From Tritrichomonas musculus (Eukaryota > Parabasalia > Tritrichomonadida > Tritrichomonadidae): 64,000 bases of DNA. Below, in pieces: positions 53,380 to 64,000 of the stretch. The translations under genes were made by a program, and so were the position numbers. Under the pieces are notes generated by a model, which searched no databases, had not been told where the DNA came from, and saw only the letters and a program-made list of their open reading frames with translations. Where the stretch lies: the NCBI GenBank assembly GCA_039105265.1, contig JAPFFF010000057.1, positions 995,001 through 1,059,000 of the forward strand, given 5' to 3'. Numbering within the stretch: position 1 is the first letter of the stretch; each line of letters opens with the position of its first letter.

Positions 53380-54215
53380 TTTTATGTGAATTCGTTTTTA
53401 TACTATTACTTCAATTTTTGAGTATTTATTTTCTTTATTTATTTACATAATTAACTCAATATTATTTTTTATGTATTTTATTTTTGGAATTGTATGTTTA
53501 TATTTTCGTAAACCATTCATTATTTGTATGTATTGTGAATATTTCTGAGAGATTTATATAAAAAATAAATCAAATAATCAATACAAAAAAGTGGAATAAT
53601 GAAATAAATGAATCAATGAATTCATGAATTGCTTTCTTTTATATGTATTATCATTTAACTGTTGTTATGACAACCTTCATGATTATATAGCAAAGGTATT
53701 ATGAATAATAATATTTTGGGTTTGTTTGTAAATTTTTCATATGTTTCGTTCAATTTATCATTATTTTAATTATTGTATCCTTTTTGATTATATGGCAAAG
53801 GTGTAGTTAATTGTATTGTCTGTGAATAATTATAATTATATTAATTCTTTTTTTTTGTCTTTTAAATCAATTTTTTGTGGATAATTTGCTTGTATGAATT
53901 TAATACCTGCTTAATTTTTGTCTTAGGCGTGTTAATTCACTGAATTTGAATCACGATGAATTCTTCTAGGTGTTTGTATATTAATATATTGATATAAATA
54001 CGGGTTTTGTTGTCTTTGGTAAATGAAATTAATGAGGTATTGTTCGGTTTTAAATAAAAATGAAGTAAAAAATGACTCTCTGAAATATTTTTATTTATTT
54101 CAAAAATATTGATAGTATATTCAATCATTTATATTTTTTATATTTTTATTTTGACTTTTTATAATAAAAATATTCAATTTTCAAATATTTTTATTTTGAC
54201 TTTTTATAATAAAAA
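53380..54215. other. Inter-unit spacer, copy 1
   Basis: AT-rich spacer without a supported gene. At its end (about 54137-54215) a segment of about 45 bp (landmarks TTTTGACTTTTTATAAT and TATTCAATT) is duplicated in tandem, exactly next to the junction with copy 2. Confidence 0.65.
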
Positions 54216-54354
54216 TATTCAATTATTTGAAATAAATTTTTCAAAGAGCCGAAATAGAAGGCTAAATTTGGGCCAACTTTTTACTCTTCTTTGTCCAAAA
54301 ATGAAACCCAATTTAAAGTCAATAATCATTATTTCAAATAAGGTCTGTTTGCTT

Positions 54355-57300
54355 TTAAACAGACAATTCCTTGGTATATTTGAAATATTCTTCTTTGTCA
54401 ACATCTGGTGTGATAAAATTGGGATCATTCTCAAGTTCATGAACTATCTCCTCGAATGTCGGCCTTTCATTTGGATATTCTGACCACCCAAGCTCAATCA
54501 TATTTTGATAGCATTCTGGAATTGAAACTTTGATTTCTGGTCTTTTGATTATCGAAGCACCACCAGATGAAATCTTGCCAACTTTAACGACTGGCTTTTC
54601 TTTGGTCATTATTTCATAAACAATCATTGCGAATGAGTAAACATCGCTCTCTTTCGTGCATTCACCTGAAATGATGACTTCAGGTGCTGAATAGACTGAC
54701 AATCCTTGGATCTTGCTTGCTGATTGGAATGTCATGCTGTTCATCATTAAAAGGTGCGTGCAGATGCCAAAATCTGAAAGTTTTGGAAGCAACGAATCAT
54801 CGACGATGATGTTGCTTGGTTTCAGATTTCGATGAATAATTTCATTCGAATGCAGGTACTTCATTGCAGATGCAATTCCATAAATATTCATCAGTTTCTT
54901 TGTTGCATTCCAACCTGTTAATTTGAGGTTATTCTTTTCCATTTGAAGAATGTCGCCAAGTGATTTTCTTGGATAAAGCTCGGTGATGACAACCGGCTTT
55001 GGCTCTTTTTTGAAGCTGTGAGGTGAGAATCCAATGAACTCGAGAATTGATGGATGCTTCAAATGTGAAATTTGATTAAATTCACGAGCTGTCTTCATCA
55101 TTTCTTCTTCATTGAATTGAGTCATATCAACATTAGATATCTTTGCTGAATAAACATCTCCTGTGCTTTTCTGAATGACTTTGAATACTTTATTAAATTC
55201 ACTTTTTCTAATCAATTCTTTCATTTCGTAATCATCCAAATCTATGAAATAATTCGTGATAGACATGCTTTTCATTTCTGTTTCAATAACTCGATTAAAC
55301 ATTGTTATAGTGTGTTCATTTATTCGTTCTTTAACATCAGGAACGTCATATTTAACCAAAGATTTGTCATCTTTATTTTTTGAAGGTTCTGAATTCAATG
55401 CTACTTCTTGCTTTGTTTGCTCTTTTTCAGCTTCTTTTTCTTTGAAAACTATATAATTTTCTCCAACAAATTCACTGTATATGATGAATTCATCCAAATC
55501 AACATCTTCTAATATAAATTCAGGATTTGATTTCAAAGTGTCAATTATATCATCAAATGATGGCCTTTCGTCTGGATCTTCTGCCCAACACTTTTCAATC
55601 AGTTCTTTGTAACATCGAGGAACAGGAACATTGAATTGTGGACGATAATGTTTGATTGTTACATGATAACAAATCGTTTCTAAAAGTTTAAACTTTTTAA
55701 GAGGCACTTCATTTGTTATAATTTCATAAACAATCATTGCGAAAGCATAAACATCAGATGCTTTTGTGTATTCATTTTTCCTCCAAATCTCGGGTGAAAT
55801 GTATGGAGGTGTTCCTAAGACAGCTGAACAATTTTCGATCACTTTACCAAAATATTCTTTAGATAATCCAAAATCAGATAATTTTGGGTATAAGTATTCA
55901 TCCAGAAGAACGTTGTCTGGTTTGAGATCTCTATGAAGAATATTTCGGGAATGCAAATATTTCATCGCAGAAGCAATACCATAAATGTTAATCAACTTCT
56001 TCGTACTATCCCATCCTTTTATTCCACAACCATGACTTTCCAGATCCAAAACACCTGCAAGTGATCCATTCCGAAGAATTTCTGATATAAGAACTGGCTT
56101 TGGTTTGTTATTAAAATTATTCATGCTGTACCCAACAAATTTCATAATTGATTCATAACAAATTTGTGATATTATTTCAAATTCACGCATCAAATTGATT
56201 TGTTCCTTTTCTTCTAAATCTGTCGTTTCATTTTTCATGATTTTTGCTGCAAAAGTTTCATTTGATGATTTTTTAATGATTTCATAAACGTTTGCAAAAC
56301 CGCCACTTCCAATTTTGGCCTTCCTTTCGAAATCCTTTAAATCAACTTGTTGTGCATAAGGAGATATAATTATATCAGATTTTTCTTTTATAACTTGAAT
56401 ATTAGATTCAACTTTCTGGAAAACAATATCATTCTTATTTCCTTCATTGTAACCTTCGATGTAATCAACATATTTATTAAATTCACCAATGTCAATAGAT
56501 TCATCACACGATTCTTCATTTTTTAAAATTTCTACAATTTCATCAAATGAAGGACGATCTTCCATATTTTCCTCCCAGCATCTTTCAATAAGTTTTTTAT
56601 ATGAATCTGAAATTGGAAAATTAAATGATGGTCTTTTTTTATTCAGAACTTCATTCATTACATCAAATTGGTTCATTTTGTCATATATTTCTTGACCACT
56701 CAATATTTCATAAGCCATTATTCCATATGAATAAACATCACCTGCTTTTGAAAAGGTACCATTTTTGATCATTTCTGGGGAAGAATAAGCGATTGTTCCT
56801 TTAAATCCTTCTTTTGATTGGAATGAATCACTTTCAAAGTCACAAATTAATTCTTTGGATAGTCCGAAATCAGATATTTTTGGGAATAAATATTCATCTT
56901 CGAGAATATTTTCCGGCTTCAAATCTCGATGGATAATATCTAGCGAATGCATGTATTGCATACCTGATGCTATTCCATACAATGTGATGTGTTTCTTAGT
57001 TGAATTCCATTCTGGCAGTGAATTTCCATGATATTCTAATTTTAAAACATCTCTTAAAGTGCTGTTTGCTAACTCGAATATGATAGTTGGGCGTGGTTTA
57101 AAATTAAAATTCAAGGGACTGATACCTTTAATTCGAATAATTGAAAGATGATTCAATTTAAACATAATTTTTATTTCTCGATCAAACATATTTTTTCCAT
57201 CTTCATTGTTTTCATCTTTATTATTGCTTACTTTAGCTGCATATAAAATTCCTGTTGATTTTTCTTTAACTTTAAAAACCTTAGAAAAACTACCTACTCC

Positions 57301-57501
57301 AATTTTCATAATCTTATCGAAATCATTAATATCTAAATAAATTATTTCATTTTTTGGTTGAATTGAATATTCTATTTTATCAAACTTTTCAACAAATTCT
57401 CTAAACTCTTTTTTATTAATCCCTCTGATTTTTAATTGATCAGCAATCTCTTGAAATGTAGGTCTTTTTGTTGGATCTTTTGACCAACATGACTCAATCA
57501 A
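54355..57501 (-). CDS. Triple protein-kinase-domain protein, copy 2
   Basis: Same structure as the copy 1 gene: kinases 1 and 2 with complete motifs, and kinase 3 with an HRN pseudokinase loop. Differences from copy 1 that I noticed are A271E (GQEIYDK), T418A (FAAKI) and S1032P (FITPDVDK). None touches a catalytic residue. The same uncertainty about the start applies. Confidence 0.85.
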   Translation of the reverse strand: MIESCWSKDPTKRPTFQEIADQLKIRGINKKEFREFVEKFDKIEYSIQPKNEIIYLDINDFDKIMKIGVGSFSKVFKVKEKSTGILYAAKVSNNKDENNEDGKNMFDREIKIMFKLNHLSIIRIKGISPLNFNFKPRPTIIFELANSTLRDVLKLEYHGNSLPEWNSTKKHITLYGIASGMQYMHSLDIIHRDLKPENILEDEYLFPKISDFGLSKELICDFESDSFQSKEGFKGTIAYSSPEMIKNGTFSKAGDVYSYGIMAYEILSGQEIYDKMNQFDVMNEVLNKKRPSFNFPISDSYKKLIERCWEENMEDRPSFDEIVEILKNEESCDESIDIGEFNKYVDYIEGYNEGNKNDIVFQKVESNIQVIKEKSDIIISPYAQQVDLKDFERKAKIGSGGFANVYEIIKKSSNETFAAKIMKNETTDLEEKEQINLMREFEIISQICYESIMKFVGYSMNNFNNKPKPVLISEILRNGSLAGVLDLESHGCGIKGWDSTKKLINIYGIASAMKYLHSRNILHRDLKPDNVLLDEYLYPKLSDFGLSKEYFGKVIENCSAVLGTPPYISPEIWRKNEYTKASDVYAFAMIVYEIITNEVPLKKFKLLETICYHVTIKHYRPQFNVPVPRCYKELIEKCWAEDPDERPSFDDIIDTLKSNPEFILEDVDLDEFIIYSEFVGENYIVFKEKEAEKEQTKQEVALNSEPSKNKDDKSLVKYDVPDVKERINEHTITMFNRVIETEMKSMSITNYFIDLDDYEMKELIRKSEFNKVFKVIQKSTGDVYSAKISNVDMTQFNEEEMMKTAREFNQISHLKHPSILEFIGFSPHSFKKEPKPVVITELYPRKSLGDILQMEKNNLKLTGWNATKKLMNIYGIASAMKYLHSNEIIHRNLKPSNIIVDDSLLPKLSDFGICTHLLMMNSMTFQSASKIQGLSVYSAPEVIISGECTKESDVYSFAMIVYEIMTKEKPVVKVGKISSGGASIIKRPEIKVSIPECYQNMIELGWSEYPNERPTFEEIVHELENDPNFITPDVDKEEYFKYTKELSV

Positions 57502-57821
57502 ATCTCTGAAATATTTTTGTATGTATTTATGAAATTTTGGCCCATAACCTTCAGAAATTGCTTTATATATTTCATAAGAATATTTGAACTGCGCGAATGG
57601 AGTGTTATTGGTGAGTATTTCGTATAAAATAATTGAAAAAAAGAAAACATCGCTGCTTTTGCTGTATTTATTTTCTTTGATGACTTCTGGTGATGCATGT
57701 TTTCTGAATAATCTGTTGATATACTACTAATCGAAGTAAAATTCATTTCATATTTATCAAAAGTAGGATCTATCAAATAGATATCATTAATCTTTTTTGA
57801 TATAACTCTAGCCTGATTAAT
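57502..57821 (-). pseudogene. Broken first kinase domain, copy 2
   Basis: Repeat of the remnant at 52175-52494 with the same frame break. See that entry for the residues. Confidence 0.75.
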
Positions 57822-58140
57822 GGTTGTATTTATCTCAATTTTCTTTGTATTTTCTTTCTGATTTTAATAAGACTTTGAATATTTACTATTTTGATAACAA
57901 TTGTGAATTTATCGCTGTTATCATGCTCTATTAATCTTTTTAATGATATATTTGGAAATTATATATGCAAAATCGTCCTCCATTCCAAATTGTCAAATGG
58001 ATAAGTCAAAAAAATTTTTCTTTGTATTAATACCATTTTACACCTACTAATATAAAATGAAAAGAAAAATAAAAAATTATATGGCTTTCTATCTTTATTT
58101 ATAATACAATATCTATATCTATTAATGTGAAACAGATCAA

Positions 58141-58686
58141 TTAGTTAGTAATAAGATCATTGAAAAGGAAATTATTATTATCATTCTCGTCATCGAAAAA
58201 TGAATTCATTTTGGCATATCCTTTGCCATTCCTCTTTTTATTTAATTGCTTGATTGTATTTTTGTCCGTATAAGGCATTTCCTGTGTCAATGTGAATTGG
58301 ATTTCAAACTTCCCAACTGTTTTACGATCAGAGCCTTTCTTGCCTGATCGTTGAACTGGCTCTAGGAGTTTTATTGTTTTCATTTCTGTGTTGGTAATAT
58401 CATTGAATTTGGTCGGGATTTGATCTTTTAGAATAACGGCCGATGCAAAAATTGGATCTTTCTGCGAAAAACTTTTCTTCCTCATAACAATTAAGATTCT
58501 TTCCGTTTTTTCATTGATCTTGACTGAAAAGAATGGACGAGTTGTTTGCATCTTTTTAGCTTCAAAGGAGAAAGCTTGTTTTTCACCACTTGGAAGTGTT
58601 GTAACACTAACACGGAGAGTGTCATTATCTTGAACAATTCCTTTCTGGAGTTCAAAGGATTGCATTTGGATGTTTAAGCAGAGCAT
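58141..58686 (-). CDS. 181-residue beta-rich protein (C2-like), copy 2
   Basis: Protein identical to the copy 1 product. Same initiator-like TCACATCATT upstream (58697-58706). Confidence 0.75.
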   Translation of the reverse strand: MLCLNIQMQSFELQKGIVQDNDTLRVSVTTLPSGEKQAFSFEAKKMQTTRPFFSVKINEKTERILIVMRKKSFSQKDPIFASAVILKDQIPTKFNDITNTEMKTIKLLEPVQRSGKKGSDRKTVGKFEIQFTLTQEMPYTDKNTIKQLNKKRNGKGYAKMNSFFDDENDNNNFLFNDLITN

Positions 58687-58706
58687 TTAATATAAAAATG
58701 ATGTGA

Positions 58707-59542
58707 TTTTATGTGAATTCGTTTTTATACTATTACTTCAATTTTTGAGTATTTATTTTCTTTATTTATTTACATAATTAACTCAATATTATTTTTTATG
58801 TATTTTATTTTTGGAATTGTATGTTTATATTTTCGTAAACCATTCATTATTTGTATGTATTGTGAATATTTCTGAGAGATTTATATAAAAAATAAATCAA
58901 ATAATCAATACAAAAAAGTGGAATAATGAAATAAATGAATCAATGAATTCATGAATTGCTTTCTTTTATATGTATTATCATTTAACTGTTGTTATGACAA
59001 CCTTCATGATTATATAGCAAAGGTATTATGAATAATAATATTTTGGGTTTGTTTGTAAATTTTTCATATGTTTCGTTCAATTTATCATTATTTTAATTAT
59101 TGTATCCTTTTTGATTATATGGCAAAGGTGTAGTTAATTGTATTGTCTGTGAATAATTATAATTATATTAATTCTTTTTTTTTGTCTTTTAAATCAATTT
59201 TTTGTGGATAATTTGCTTGTATGAATTTAATACCTGCTTAATTTTTGTCTTAGGCGTGTTAATTCACTGAATTTGAATCACGATGAATTCTTCTAGGTGT
59301 TTGTATATTAATATATTGATATAAATACGGGTTTTGTTGTCTTTGGTAAATGAAATTAATGAGGTATTGTTCGGTTTTAAATAAAAATGAAGTAAAAAAT
59401 GACTCTCTGAAATATTTTTATTTATTTCAAAAATATTGATAGTATATTCAATCATTTATATTTTTTATATTTTTATTTTGACTTTTTATAATAAAAATAT
59501 TCAATTTTCAAATATTTTTATTTTGACTTTTTATAATAAAAA
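58707..59542. other. Inter-unit spacer, copy 2
   Basis: Repeat of the spacer at 53380-54215, including the duplicated ~45-bp segment at the junction. No gene. Confidence 0.65.
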
Positions 59543-59681
59543 TATTCAATTATTTGAAATAAATTTTTCAAAGAGCCGAAATAGAAGGCTAAATTTGGGC
59601 CAACTTTTTACTCTTCTTTGTCCAAAAATGAAACCCAATTTAAAGTCAATAATCATTATTTCAAATAAGGTCTGTTTGCTT

Positions 59682-62600
59682 TTAAACAGACAATTCCTTG
59701 GTATATTTGAAATATTCTTCTTTGTCAACATCTGGTGTGATAAAATTGGGATCATTCTCAAGTTCATGAACTATCTCCTCGAATGTCGGCCTTTCATTTG
59801 GATATTCTGACCACCCAAGCTCAATCATATTTTGATAGCATTCTGGAATTGAAACTTTGATTTCTGGTCTTTTGATTATCGAAGCACCACCAGATGAAAT
59901 CTTGCCAACTTTAACGACTGGCTTTTCTTTGGTCATTATTTCATAAACAATCATTGCGAATGAGTAAACATCGCTCTCTTTCGTGCATTCACCTGAAATG
60001 ATGACTTCAGGTGCTGAATAGACTGACAATCCTTGGATCTTGCTTGCTGATTGGAATGTCATGCTGTTCATCATTAAAAGGTGCGTGCAGATGCCAAAAT
60101 CTGAAAGTTTTGGAAGCAACGAATCATCGACGATGATGTTGCTTGGTTTCAGATTTCGATGAATAATTTCATTCGAATGCAGGTACTTCATTGCAGATGC
60201 AATTCCATAAATATTCATCAGTTTCTTTGTTGCATTCCAACCTGTTAATTTGAGGTTATTCTTTTCCATTTGAAGAATGTCGCCAAGTGATTTTCTTGGA
60301 TAAAGCTCGGTGATGACAACCGGCTTTGGCTCTTTTTTGAAGCTGTGAGGTGAGAATCCAATGAACTCGAGAATTGATGGATGCTTCAAATGTGAAATTT
60401 GATTAAATTCACGAGCTGTCTTCATCATTTCTTCTTCATTGAATTGAGTCATATCAACATTAGATATCTTTGCTGAATAAACATCTCCTGTGCTTTTCTG
60501 AATGACTTTGAATACTTTATTAAATTCACTTTTTCTAATCAATTCTTTCATTTCGTAATCATCCAAATCTATGAAATAATTCGTGATAGACATGCTTTTC
60601 ATTTCTGTTTCAATAACTCGATTAAACATTGTTATAGTGTGTTCATTTATTCGTTCTTTAACATCAGGAACGTCATATTTAACCAAAGATTTGTCATCTT
60701 TATTTTTTGAAGGTTCTGAATTCAATGCTACTTCTTGCTTTGTTTGCTCTTTTTCAGCTTCTTTTTCTTTGAAAACTATATAATTTTCTCCAACAAATTC
60801 ACTGTATATGATGAATTCATCCAAATCAACATCTTCTAATATAAATTCAGGATTTGATTTCAAAGTGTCAATTATATCATCAAATGATGGCCTTTCGTCT
60901 GGATCTTCTGCCCAACACTTTTCAATCAGTTCTTTGTAACATCGAGGAACAGGAACATTGAATTGTGGACGATAATGTTTGATTGTTACATGATAACAAA
61001 TCGTTTCTAAAAGTTTAAACTTTTTAAGAGGCACTTCATTTGTTATAATTTCATAAACAATCATTGCGAAAGCATAAACATCAGATGCTTTTGTGTATTC
61101 ATTTTTCCTCCAAATCTCGGGTGAAATGTATGGAGGTGTTCCTAAGACAGCTGAACAATTTTCGATCACTTTACCAAAATATTCTTTAGATAATCCAAAA
61201 TCAGATAATTTTGGGTATAAGTATTCATCCAGAAGAACGTTGTCTGGTTTGAGATCTCTATGAAGAATATTTCGGGAATGCAAATATTTCATCGCAGAAG
61301 CAATACCATAAATGTTAATCAACTTCTTCGTACTATCCCATCCTTTTATTCCACAACCATGACTTTCCAGATCCAAAACACCTGCAAGTGATCCATTCCG
61401 AAGAATTTCTGATATAAGAACTGGCTTTGGTTTGTTATTAAAATTATTCATGCTGTACCCAACAAATTTCATAATTGATTCATAACAAATTTGTGATATT
61501 ATTTCAAATTCACGCATCAAATTGATTTGTTCCTTTTCTTCTAAATCTGTCGTTTCATTTTTCATGATTTTTGCTGCAAAAGTTTCATTTGATGATTTTT
61601 TAATGATTTCATAAACGTTTGCAAAACCGCCACTTCCAATTTTGGCCTTCCTTTCGAAATCCTTTAAATCAACTTGTTGTGCATAAGGAGATATAATTAT
61701 ATCAGATTTTTCTTTTATAACTTGAATATTAGATTCAACTTTCTGGAAAACAATATCATTCTTATTTCCTTCATTGTAACCTTCGATGTAATCAACATAT
61801 TTATTAAATTCACCAATGTCAATAGATTCATCACACGATTCTTCATTTTTTAAAATTTCTACAATTTCATCAAATGAAGGACGATCTTCCATATTTTCCT
61901 CCCAGCATCTTTCAATAAGTTTTTTATATGAATCTGAAATTGGAAAATTAAATGATGGTCTTTTTTTATTCAGAACTTCATTCATTACATCAAATTGGTT
62001 CATTTTGTCATATATTTCTTGACCACTCAATATTTCATAAGCCATTATTCCATATGAATAAACATCACCTGCTTTTGAAAAGGTACCATTTTTGATCATT
62101 TCTGGGGAAGAATAAGCGATTGTTCCTTTAAATCCTTCTTTTGATTGGAATGAATCACTTTCAAAGTCACAAATTAATTCTTTGGATAGTCCGAAATCAG
62201 ATATTTTTGGGAATAAATATTCATCTTCGAGAATATTTTCCGGCTTCAAATCTCGATGGATAATATCTAGCGAATGCATGTATTGCATACCTGATGCTAT
62301 TCCATACAATGTGATGTGTTTCTTAGTTGAATTCCATTCTGGCAGTGAATTTCCATGATATTCTAATTTTAAAACATCTCTTAAAGTGCTGTTTGCTAAC
62401 TCGAATATGATAGTTGGGCGTGGTTTAAAATTAAAATTCAAGGGACTGATACCTTTAATTCGAATAATTGAAAGATGATTCAATTTAAACATAATTTTTA
62501 TTTCTCGATCAAACATATTTTTTCCATCTTCATTGTTTTCATCTTTATTATTGCTTACTTTAGCTGCATATAAAATTCCTGTTGATTTTTCTTTAACTTT

Positions 62601-62828
62601 AAAAACCTTAGAAAAACTACCTACTCCAATTTTCATAATCTTATCGAAATCATTAATATCTAAATAAATTATTTCATTTTTTGGTTGAATTGAATATTCT
62701 ATTTTATCAAACTTTTCAACAAATTCTCTAAACTCTTTTTTATTAATCCCTCTGATTTTTAATTGATCAGCAATCTCTTGAAATGTAGGTCTTTTTGTTG
62801 GATCTTTTGACCAACATGACTCAATCAA
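59682..62828 (-). CDS. Triple protein-kinase-domain protein, copy 3
   Basis: Appears identical in protein to copy 2, with the same three domains, HRN loop in kinase 3 and uncertain start. Confidence 0.85.
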   Translation of the reverse strand: MIESCWSKDPTKRPTFQEIADQLKIRGINKKEFREFVEKFDKIEYSIQPKNEIIYLDINDFDKIMKIGVGSFSKVFKVKEKSTGILYAAKVSNNKDENNEDGKNMFDREIKIMFKLNHLSIIRIKGISPLNFNFKPRPTIIFELANSTLRDVLKLEYHGNSLPEWNSTKKHITLYGIASGMQYMHSLDIIHRDLKPENILEDEYLFPKISDFGLSKELICDFESDSFQSKEGFKGTIAYSSPEMIKNGTFSKAGDVYSYGIMAYEILSGQEIYDKMNQFDVMNEVLNKKRPSFNFPISDSYKKLIERCWEENMEDRPSFDEIVEILKNEESCDESIDIGEFNKYVDYIEGYNEGNKNDIVFQKVESNIQVIKEKSDIIISPYAQQVDLKDFERKAKIGSGGFANVYEIIKKSSNETFAAKIMKNETTDLEEKEQINLMREFEIISQICYESIMKFVGYSMNNFNNKPKPVLISEILRNGSLAGVLDLESHGCGIKGWDSTKKLINIYGIASAMKYLHSRNILHRDLKPDNVLLDEYLYPKLSDFGLSKEYFGKVIENCSAVLGTPPYISPEIWRKNEYTKASDVYAFAMIVYEIITNEVPLKKFKLLETICYHVTIKHYRPQFNVPVPRCYKELIEKCWAEDPDERPSFDDIIDTLKSNPEFILEDVDLDEFIIYSEFVGENYIVFKEKEAEKEQTKQEVALNSEPSKNKDDKSLVKYDVPDVKERINEHTITMFNRVIETEMKSMSITNYFIDLDDYEMKELIRKSEFNKVFKVIQKSTGDVYSAKISNVDMTQFNEEEMMKTAREFNQISHLKHPSILEFIGFSPHSFKKEPKPVVITELYPRKSLGDILQMEKNNLKLTGWNATKKLMNIYGIASAMKYLHSNEIIHRNLKPSNIIVDDSLLPKLSDFGICTHLLMMNSMTFQSASKIQGLSVYSAPEVIISGECTKESDVYSFAMIVYEIMTKEKPVVKVGKISSGGASIIKRPEIKVSIPECYQNMIELGWSEYPNERPTFEEIVHELENDPNFITPDVDKEEYFKYTKELSV

Positions 62829-63148
62829 ATCTCTGAAATATTTTTGTATGTATTTATGAAATTTTGGCCGATAACCTTCAGAAATTGCTTTATATATTTC
62901 ATAAGAATATTTGAACTGCGCGAATGGAGTGTTATTGGTGAGTATTTCGTATAAAATAATTGAAAAAAAGAAAACATCGCTGCTTTTGCTGTATTTATTT
63001 TCTTTGATGACTTCTGGTGATGCATGTTTTCTGAATAATCTGTTGATATACTACTAATCGAAGTAAAATTCATTTCATATTTATCAAAAGTAGGATCTAT
63101 CAAATAGATATCATTAATCTTTTTTGATATAACTCTAGCCTGATTAAT
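62829..63148 (-). pseudogene. Broken first kinase domain, copy 3
   Basis: Repeat of 52175-52494 with the same break and one base difference (G for C near 62870). Confidence 0.75.
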
Positions 63149-63467
63149 GGTTGTATTTATCTCAATTTTCTTTGTATTTTCTTTCTGATTTTAATAAGAC
63201 TTTGAATATTTACTATTTTGATAACAATTGTGAATTTATCGCTGTTATCATGCTCTATTAATCTTTTTAATGATATATTTGGAAATTATATATGCAAAAT
63301 CGTCCTCCATTCCAAATTGTCAAATGGATAAGTCAAAAAAATTTTTCTTTGTATTAATACCATTTTACACCTACTAATATAAAATGAAAAGAAAAATAAA
63401 AAATTATATGGCTTTCTATCTTTATTTATAATACAATATCTATATCTATTAATGTGAAACAGATCAA

Positions 63468-64000
63468 TTAGTTAGTAATAAGATCATTGAAAAGGAAATT
63501 ATTATTATCATTCTCGTCATCGAAAAATGAATTCATTTTGGCATATCCTTTGCCATTCCTCTTTTTATTTAATTGCTTGATTGTATTTTTGTCCGTATAA
63601 GGCATTTCCTGTGTCAATGTGAATTGGATTTCAAACTTCCCAACTGTTTTACGATCAGAGCCTTTCTTGCCTGATCGTTGAACTGGCTCTAGGAGTTTTA
63701 TTGTTTTCATTTCTGTGTTGGTAATATCATTGAATTTGGTCGGGATTTGATCTTTTAGAATAACGGCCGATGCAAAAATTGGATCTTTCTGCGAAAAACT
63801 TTTCTTCCTCATAACAATTAAGATTCTTTCCGTTTTTTCATTGATCTTGACTGAAAAGAATGGACGAGTTGTTTGCATCTTTTTAGCTTCAAAGGAGAAA
63901 GCTTGTTTTTCACCACTTGGAAGTGTTGTAACACTAACACGGAGAGTGTCATTATCTTGAACAATTCCTTTCTGGAGTTCAAAGGATTGCATTTGGATGT
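63468..64000 (-). CDS. 181-residue beta-rich protein (C2-like), copy 3, cut by window edge
   Basis: Same protein as copies 1 and 2. By the repeat spacing the first ATG should lie 13 bp beyond the window; the second in-frame ATG (MQSFELQ) is at 63992. Confidence 0.75.
   Translation of the reverse strand, partial: IQMQSFELQKGIVQDNDTLRVSVTTLPSGEKQAFSFEAKKMQTTRPFFSVKINEKTERILIVMRKKSFSQKDPIFASAVILKDQIPTKFNDITNTEMKTIKLLEPVQRSGKKGSDRKTVGKFEIQFTLTQEMPYTDKNTIKQLNKKRNGKGYAKMNSFFDDENDNNNFLFNDLITN

Larger units (their letters stand above)
48889..54215. repeat. 5327-bp tandem unit, copy 1
   Basis: First of three head-to-tail copies. The boundary is marked by TATTCAATT, present at both junctions. It holds the three-kinase gene and the 181-residue gene. 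It differs from copies 2 and 3 at scattered bases, including a few amino-acid changes in the kinase gene, with several clustered near its 3' end. Confidence 0.95.
54216..59542. repeat. 5327-bp tandem unit, copy 2
   Basis: Second head-to-tail copy, almost identical to copy 3 (a single base difference was noticed, at the place equivalent to 62870) and slightly more different from copy 1. Confidence 0.95.
59543..64000. repeat. 5327-bp tandem unit, copy 3 (partial)
   Basis: The first 4458 bases of a third copy run off the window end. Further copies may follow. Confidence 0.95.

Noticed and set aside
53937-54128. 63-codon minus-strand frame in the spacer of the tandem unit, and the 124-codon plus frame overlapping it
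   Set aside because: Both are AT-rich low-complexity frames created by the duplicated spacer sequence. They have no domain or initiator.

Overview
The window looks like nuclear DNA of a parabasalid protist, most likely a trichomonad close to Tritrichomonas or Trichomonas. The evidence is the very high A+T content, mostly intron-poor genes, and the gene families that dominate these genomes: ankyrin proteins with a shared N-terminal module, a BspA-like leucine-rich protein, a BTB/BACK-like protein with an F5/8-type C domain, Sel1 repeats, and expanded tyrosine-kinase-like kinases. Initiator-like TCAYTTCATT motifs lie a few bases upstream of several ATGs. No rRNA, tRNA or CRISPR was seen. Species assignment is inference.

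Layout. 1-7.5 kb: a (TATT)n array, featureless AT-rich DNA, a 456-bp MITE and a hAT-like element swollen by a 13-bp minisatellite. 7.59-11.48 kb: a young 3.9-kb element with 314-bp terminal inverted repeats (TIRs) that encodes a superfamily 2 helicase-like ATPase and small proteins. 11.5-13.7 kb: nested inverted repeats, an acidic-repeat ORF and an ankyrin-gene remnant. 14.0-20.2 kb: hAT-like elements, including a three-deep nest in which each insertion can be read from its 8-bp target duplication. 21-26.4 kb: a divergent pair of a BTB/F5-8C gene (-) and a 1157-residue ankyrin gene (+). 26.4-27.4 kb: stacked hairpins. 27.9-42.0 kb: minus-strand ankyrin genes, one fused to a kinase and one to a BspA-type leucine-rich array, with a Sel1 gene and a truncated metallo-beta-lactamase pseudogene between them. 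42-48.8 kb: a BTB pseudogene, two intact unrecognised plus-strand genes and a kyphoscoliosis-type transglutaminase pseudogene. 48.9-64.0 kb: a 5327-bp unit repeated in tandem (two full copies and most of a third), each with a three-kinase-domain gene and a 181-residue gene.

The genes do not form a metabolic pathway. They are members of large surface, scaffold and signalling families, shaped by tandem duplication, microsatellite growth and transposon insertion. The most unusual observations are: the ankyrin-kinase locus, where each ankyrin repeat is separated from the next by a conserved 70-90 bp non-coding spacer; the three-level transposon nest; the small long-TIR helicase element; and the near-identical triplication carrying an HRD-to-HRN pseudokinase domain.
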